64,000 nucleotides of DNA from Rugamonas sp. A1-17 (GTDB lineage Bacteria > Pseudomonadota > Gammaproteobacteria > Burkholderiales > Burkholderiaceae_D), in the NCBI GenBank assembly GCA_025548565.1, contig JAJLPB010000011.1, positions 1-64,000 of the forward strand, given 5' to 3'. The notes beneath the pieces are model-generated. The model made no database searches, was not told the DNA's origin, and worked only from the letters and a program-made list of their open reading frames with translations. The translations under genes and the position numbers were made by a program. Shown here piece by piece: positions 60,958-64,000 of this stretch; position 1 is the first letter of the stretch; each line of letters opens with the position of its first letter.

Positions 60958-62358
60958 CTACTCGGTGGCCAGCCGCTTGCCCAGGCGGTACAGGTACTCC
61001 TGGCCGTCGTACAGCGACTTGACGCGGATATGCTCATTCAAGCCATGCGCGCCGCTGCCTTCCGGGCCGGCGAACATGCCGCTGATGCCGTAGGTCCAGA
61101 TGCCGCCACTGTTGAGGAAACGGCCGTCGGTGCCGCCGGTCGACATGGTCGGAATCACCGGCACGCCGGGCCACATATCGTTACTGATCTCCTCCACCGC
61201 CTTCATCAACGCCGGCGTCAGCGGCGGCATCGGCGCGCTCAGGCCCTCGCCGATGCGGGTGATCTTGATCTGGTCATCGGCCAGCACGCGCTGCAGCGTG
61301 GCCTGCACATCGTCCACCTTCTCGTCCGGCAGGATGCGGCAGTTGACGGTGGCGCGGGCGCGCTGCGGCAGTGCGTTGTCGGCATGGCCGGCATCGACCC
61401 GGGTCGCCACGCAGGTGGTGCGCACGGTGGAGTTGTGCACCGGACTCACCGCGTACAGGCGCTCCAGCGCGGCGGCGTCGGGCGGATCGCTGAGGATGGC
61501 CTTCATGTCGGCGGCCACCTGGCCCTGCTCCACGTTGGACATGCGCTCGTAGTAGGAGCGCGTCACATCCGACAGCTTGAACGGGAACGCGAAGCGGCCC
61601 AGGCGCGACAAGCCCTCCGCCAGATGGTAGATGGCGTTGTCGCGGTACGGCGCGGAGCTGTGGCCGCCGGGATTGGTCACCTCCAGCTGGAAGCTCTGGT
61701 AGATTTTTTCGCCGGCCTGGATGCCGTGGCGTACCGGCTTGCCCTGCTTGTCCAGCAGGCCGCCGCCGCCTTCGTTGAGCGCGATCTCGGCGTCGATCAG
61801 CGCGCGATGGTGGTTGAACAGGTACTCGGCGCCGTCGAATTTGCTGGGCACCATTTCCTCGTCACAGGTCAGCGCCATGACGATGTCGCGCTTGGGGGCC
61901 AGCTTTTCCTTCTTGTAGCGGATCATATTAGCGACGAAGGACGCGGCCATGGCCTTGTCGTCGGAGGCGCCGCGCGCGTAGAACATGCCGTCCTCCTCGA
62001 CCAGCTTGAACGGATCACGCACCCAGTCGGCGCGGTTGGCTTCCACCACGTCGATGTGGGCCAACAGCAGCAAGGGCTTCTTGCTGCCGTCGCCCTTGAT
62101 GCGCGCCACCAGGTTGCCTTTGGTGGGACCGCCGGGCGGCACGATCAGGTGCAGGTCGGCGTCCTGGTAACCGGCCGCCTTCAGGCGCTTGGCCATCTTG
62201 TTGGCCGCCACCGTGCAGGAGCCGGTGGAGTTGGTGGTATTGGTTTCCACCAGTTCCTGATAAATCTCGCGCATCTGCTTCTGCACCGGCGACAGATCGG
62301 CGCCATGCGCCGCGCCCGCCACCGCCAATCCCGCCGCCAACCAGGTCGCCCGCTTCAT
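60958..62358 (-). CDS. Secreted M20 family metallopeptidase
   Basis: A 466-residue zinc peptidase with a signal peptide (MKRATWLAAGLAVAGAAHG). Metal and catalytic residues: LLLAHIDVVEANRADW, GASDDKAMAASF, LTCDEEMVPSKFDGAEYL, and the dimerisation lid NPGGHSSAPYRDNAIYHLA. Closest to the M20 exopeptidases that release amino acids from peptides. AAGGAGCATT sets the ATG at 62358; a longer frame begins at 62379. It adds to the many exported peptidases of the window. Confidence 0.93.
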   Translation of the reverse strand: MKRATWLAAGLAVAGAAHGADLSPVQKQMREIYQELVETNTTNSTGSCTVAANKMAKRLKAAGYQDADLHLIVPPGGPTKGNLVARIKGDGSKKPLLLLAHIDVVEANRADWVRDPFKLVEEDGMFYARGASDDKAMAASFVANMIRYKKEKLAPKRDIVMALTCDEEMVPSKFDGAEYLFNHHRALIDAEIALNEGGGGLLDKQGKPVRHGIQAGEKIYQSFQLEVTNPGGHSSAPYRDNAIYHLAEGLSRLGRFAFPFKLSDVTRSYYERMSNVEQGQVAADMKAILSDPPDAAALERLYAVSPVHNSTVRTTCVATRVDAGHADNALPQRARATVNCRILPDEKVDDVQATLQRVLADDQIKITRIGEGLSAPMPPLTPALMKAVEEISNDMWPGVPVIPTMSTGGTDGRFLNSGGIWTYGISGMFAGPEGSGAHGLNEHIRVKSLYDGQEYLYRLGKRLATE

Positions 62359-62438
62359 AATGCTCCTTATCGATGTCATGCAAAGTGACTAACTTATACC
62401 CCGAAATTATTACTGTCAATAAAAGTGCGGAGAGGCCC

Positions 62439-62469
62439 TTGCCAAACCCCTGGGGGCGTCTGCTATAAT
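62439..62469 (+). promoter_or_regulatory. Probable promoter of tRNA-Phe copy 2
   Basis: TATAAT at 62464-62469, ten bases before the tRNA; the nearest -35-like word is TTGCCA at 62439 with a long 19-base spacer. Confidence 0.55.
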
Positions 62470-62479
62470 TGCGGCCCTT

Positions 62480-62555
62480 GGCCTGGTAGCTCAGTTGGTA
62501 GAGCAGAGGATTGAAAATCCTTGTGTCGGTGGTTCGATTCCGCCCCGGGCCACCA
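62480..62555 (+). tRNA. tRNA-Phe (GAA), copy 2
   Basis: A complete 76-nucleotide tRNA with encoded CCA, the same sequence as copy 1 at 19518, in the same orientation, with the same terminator stem after it. DNA downstream changes to lower GC and few genes, so this copy is a likely integration site. Confidence 0.98.
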
Positions 62556-62571
62556 AGAATGCTTCAGAGAG

Positions 62572-62600
62572 AACGCCAACCCATACGGGTTGGCGTTTTT
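62572..62600 (+). terminator. tRNA-Phe terminator, copy 2
   Basis: The same 10-bp stem as after copy 1 (AACGCCAACC / GGTTGGCGTT), with a slightly different loop, then a T-run. Confidence 0.88.
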
Positions 62601-62718
62601 GTTTCAACGGCAGACAGTCCTTGCGTCGGTCCATTTCCGGTGCGCGCGCGACTGCATCGGCTACACTGGAGCTCCCGCACTTCAGTTGACGCATCACCTC
62701 AACAAACTCCCGTCTCTT

Positions 62719-63006
62719 TCATTTTTTCTTTTTGGGCTTCGCCACAGAGTTGGCAATATCGTCAAAGACTGCAGTCGGGATTTTGTTCGTTACAATGCAA
62801 CCATTCTTTCCTGCCTCTTTAACAGCCACAACAACTGAATTCCTTTGCGACTCTTCCAGCGATCTACCCTTTTCTGGATTAGCTTCTTTAACATGGCCCA
62901 GCGCTCTCGTTGAAGCCAATTCCGGATTCGGAGCAGACACCATCATCTCCGATATGTGCGGATGGTCCAGTGTTTTTACATATACCCGGTATAGTTTCTC
63001 TGCCAT
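62719..63006 (-). CDS. Small orphan protein in the tRNA-linked region
   Basis: A 95-residue protein, MAEKLYRVYVKTLDHPHISEMMVSA at the start and a basic end (AKPKKKK). It looks like a small alpha/beta protein (VYVKTL, NSVVVAVKEAG) and has no signal or membrane helix. GGGGGAC precedes the ATG. It runs toward the tRNA. Function unknown; codons are less G/C-biased than in the rest of the window. Confidence 0.65.
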   Translation of the reverse strand: MAEKLYRVYVKTLDHPHISEMMVSAPNPELASTRALGHVKEANPEKGRSLEESQRNSVVVAVKEAGKNGCIVTNKIPTAVFDDIANSVAKPKKKK

Positions 63007-63223
63007 CTCCGTCCCCCATTTCGATCAAGAAAAATCACGTGCCCACCTGTCGACCATCGCTAAGCTTGCAACCAACAGTAGCAGATTACATCAAAGCAAA
63101 ACTACCGAATTGTCACCATAGCCCTAAATGAAATCTACGCCTGGAGGTTACTGCCTTGACCGCTGCCCTTTCGTACATGACGTACAAATCACGAACAGGC
63201 AGCGGCGCCCCTGACGACTTAGA

Positions 63224-63376
63224 TCAGATGTAGGCAGCTTCGCCTAATGCACGTCTGAGACGTGTGACGCGAGTGCGCAGTGCGCCAACTGGAGCCCGAT
63301 GCTGGTTTGATAATTCCTCGTAGGACATGCCGATTGCAACTCCGAGCAGAAGCATCACCGGATGCCGACAGGGTTT
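63224..63376 (-). pseudogene. Relic of a sigma-factor region 4 (helix-turn-helix)
   Basis: A 50-codon open stretch ending in TGA, encoding VAIGMSYEELSNQHRAPVGA and then LRTRVTRLRRALGEA. This is the shape of sigma-70/ECF region 4 (compare LSYEEIAxxxxxPVGTVKSRLxRARxxL). A stop codon sits directly upstream and regions 2 and 3 are absent. Probably the tail of a broken sigma-factor gene. Confidence 0.45.
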
Positions 63377-63742
63377 TCATCGATGTGCTACGCCATGAGC
63401 TTCTGGACTACGGCTACTTTTACTAGCCTATCGCACACCACGTCATCGGTCATCCGAAGTATTGAACTGAAATGCCGGCAGCACTCCAGTACCGCCACCA
63501 GCGTTCACTACAAGCGCCATGAGGCGTGGGTCGTGGTCGCAAAAAGGGCATCCGGGGAGCTTAAAGCCGCCGGATTGCTCTTTTTTGGCGTCACCGCCAG
63601 CAGTTCTCGGATGTCGTAGCCAAGAACGGCCACTCGGGCTAGTGAGATTCCGCGTATTTTCCAAGTCGGCAAGATGTTATGCTGTAAGGGCAACCCTCAA
63701 CAGCGGGCCTGTCCGGTCAAAAAAAATCAGCAAAGGGATTAA
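63377..63742. other. Gene-poor stretch before the ATPase gene
   Basis: About 370 bases with no supported gene; open frames on both strands look like chance. A purine-rich AAAGGG before 63743 is the ribosome-binding site of the next gene. No att repeat, inverted repeat or transposase remnant was recognised. The 63007-63223 gap is also empty as far as I can see. Confidence 0.4.
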
Positions 63743-64000
63743 ATGGAGCAAAGAACACTTCTCTACGATGAGCGATTCTTGGAAAGCTATGCTGGCTCCA
63801 TCATCACTGATCCCGCTACAGCCATTGTTGAACTTGTCGCCAATTGCTGGGATGCCTATGCCACGGAAGTAAAAATCATATGGCCTAATCATGAGCTTGA
63901 AAGACAGTTCAAGATTGTGGACAACGGGCATGGAATGACTCGTGAAGAATTCCAGCACATTTGGCGGACCATCGCTTACAACCGACTCAGCGCTGGTGAT
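63743..64000 (+). CDS. GHKL-type ATPase (Hsp90/MORC-like), 3' end cut by window
   Basis: The first 86 codons of a larger gene running off the window. Residues 29-38, VELVANCWDA, fit the N-box of GHKL ATPases (E-x3-N-x2-D-A, Glu30, Asn34, Asp37), and IVDNGHGMT (58-66) fits the G1 box DxGxG. AAAGGG precedes the ATG. Such ATPases at the head of island genes are often large anti-phage or DNA-handling proteins, but the output domains are outside the window, so no function is given. Confidence 0.82.
   Translation, partial: MEQRTLLYDERFLESYAGSIITDPATAIVELVANCWDAYATEVKIIWPNHELERQFKIVDNGHGMTREEFQHIWRTIAYNRLSAGD

Noticed and set aside
63443..63664. 73-codon minus-strand frame with CPFCDHDPR
   Set aside because: A CxxC word alone is weak; no ribosome-binding site and no family recognised.
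1..64000. CRISPR array, transposase or intact prophage
   Set aside because: No regularly spaced repeats, no transposase-like protein and no phage structural genes were seen on either strand.

Overview
The window looks like chromosome of a high-GC betaproteobacterium of the Oxalobacteraceae (Massilia/Duganella/Rugamonas type). I infer this from the block rpe-gph-trpE-trpG-trpD-trpC, the large number of secreted peptidases and glycoside hydrolases, several diguanylate cyclases and strongly G/C-ending codons. The placement rests on gene content and protein style, not on a database search.

Layout. 0-5 kb: enoyl-CoA hydratase, MFS transporter, UspA-type stress protein, MltA lytic transglycosylase with a divergent 43-residue membrane protein, ApaG. 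4.6-11 kb: rpe, gph and a tryptophan operon. The trp operon opens with an unannotated leader peptide carrying four Trp codons and a terminator hairpin (attenuator), and a LysE-type exporter gene sits between trpD and trpC. 11-19.4 kb, all on the minus strand: diguanylate cyclase, M61 peptidase, a molybdenum hydroxylase set (IorA/IorB-like plus a MocA-like nucleotidyltransferase), a DsbC-like protein and a UbiH-family hydroxylase. 19.5-20.6 kb: tRNA-Phe followed by a 1 kb cassette with a ThuA-domain gene, bounded by a 45-bp copy of the tRNA 3' half. 20.6-24 kb: alpha/beta hydrolase, an RsbRD-PAS-GGDEF protein, a DUF4386 membrane protein. 24-29.3 kb: an HDAC-type deacetylase with a Pat-type acetyltransferase, then TrhP (U32). 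Both transcription units are preceded by FNR/Anr-like boxes.

29.3-34.5 kb holds a GH43/ricin-lectin arabinanase-like enzyme and the most unusual part of the window. This is a tightly packed three-gene minus-strand operon: a c-type-heme/HAMP membrane sensor with no output domain, a TIR-domain protein, and a protein joining a SLOG-like nucleotide-sensing domain to four membrane segments. It has the logic of a TIR-made nucleotide signal acting on a SLOG-gated membrane effector (Thoeris-like), with a membrane redox sensor added.

34.6-50.4 kb: M16, M28, M1 and S9 secreted peptidases, a DUF2167 protein, a Nei/Fpg glycosylase, a GntP-type permease, and a protein I read as a divergent RelA/SpoT-like fold. 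50.4-62.4 kb: a TetR/SDR pair with two identical operators, a porin with two binding proteins (one internally shortened), a hemerythrin-like protein that lacks its ligands, an MFS transporter, a second S9 peptidase, a GH13 enzyme and an M20 peptidase. At 62.48 kb a second tRNA-Phe of the same sequence marks the start of lower-GC, gene-poor DNA. That DNA carries a small orphan gene, a sigma-factor relic and the first 86 codons of a GHKL-type ATPase cut by the window end. It is probably a genomic island continuing beyond the window.
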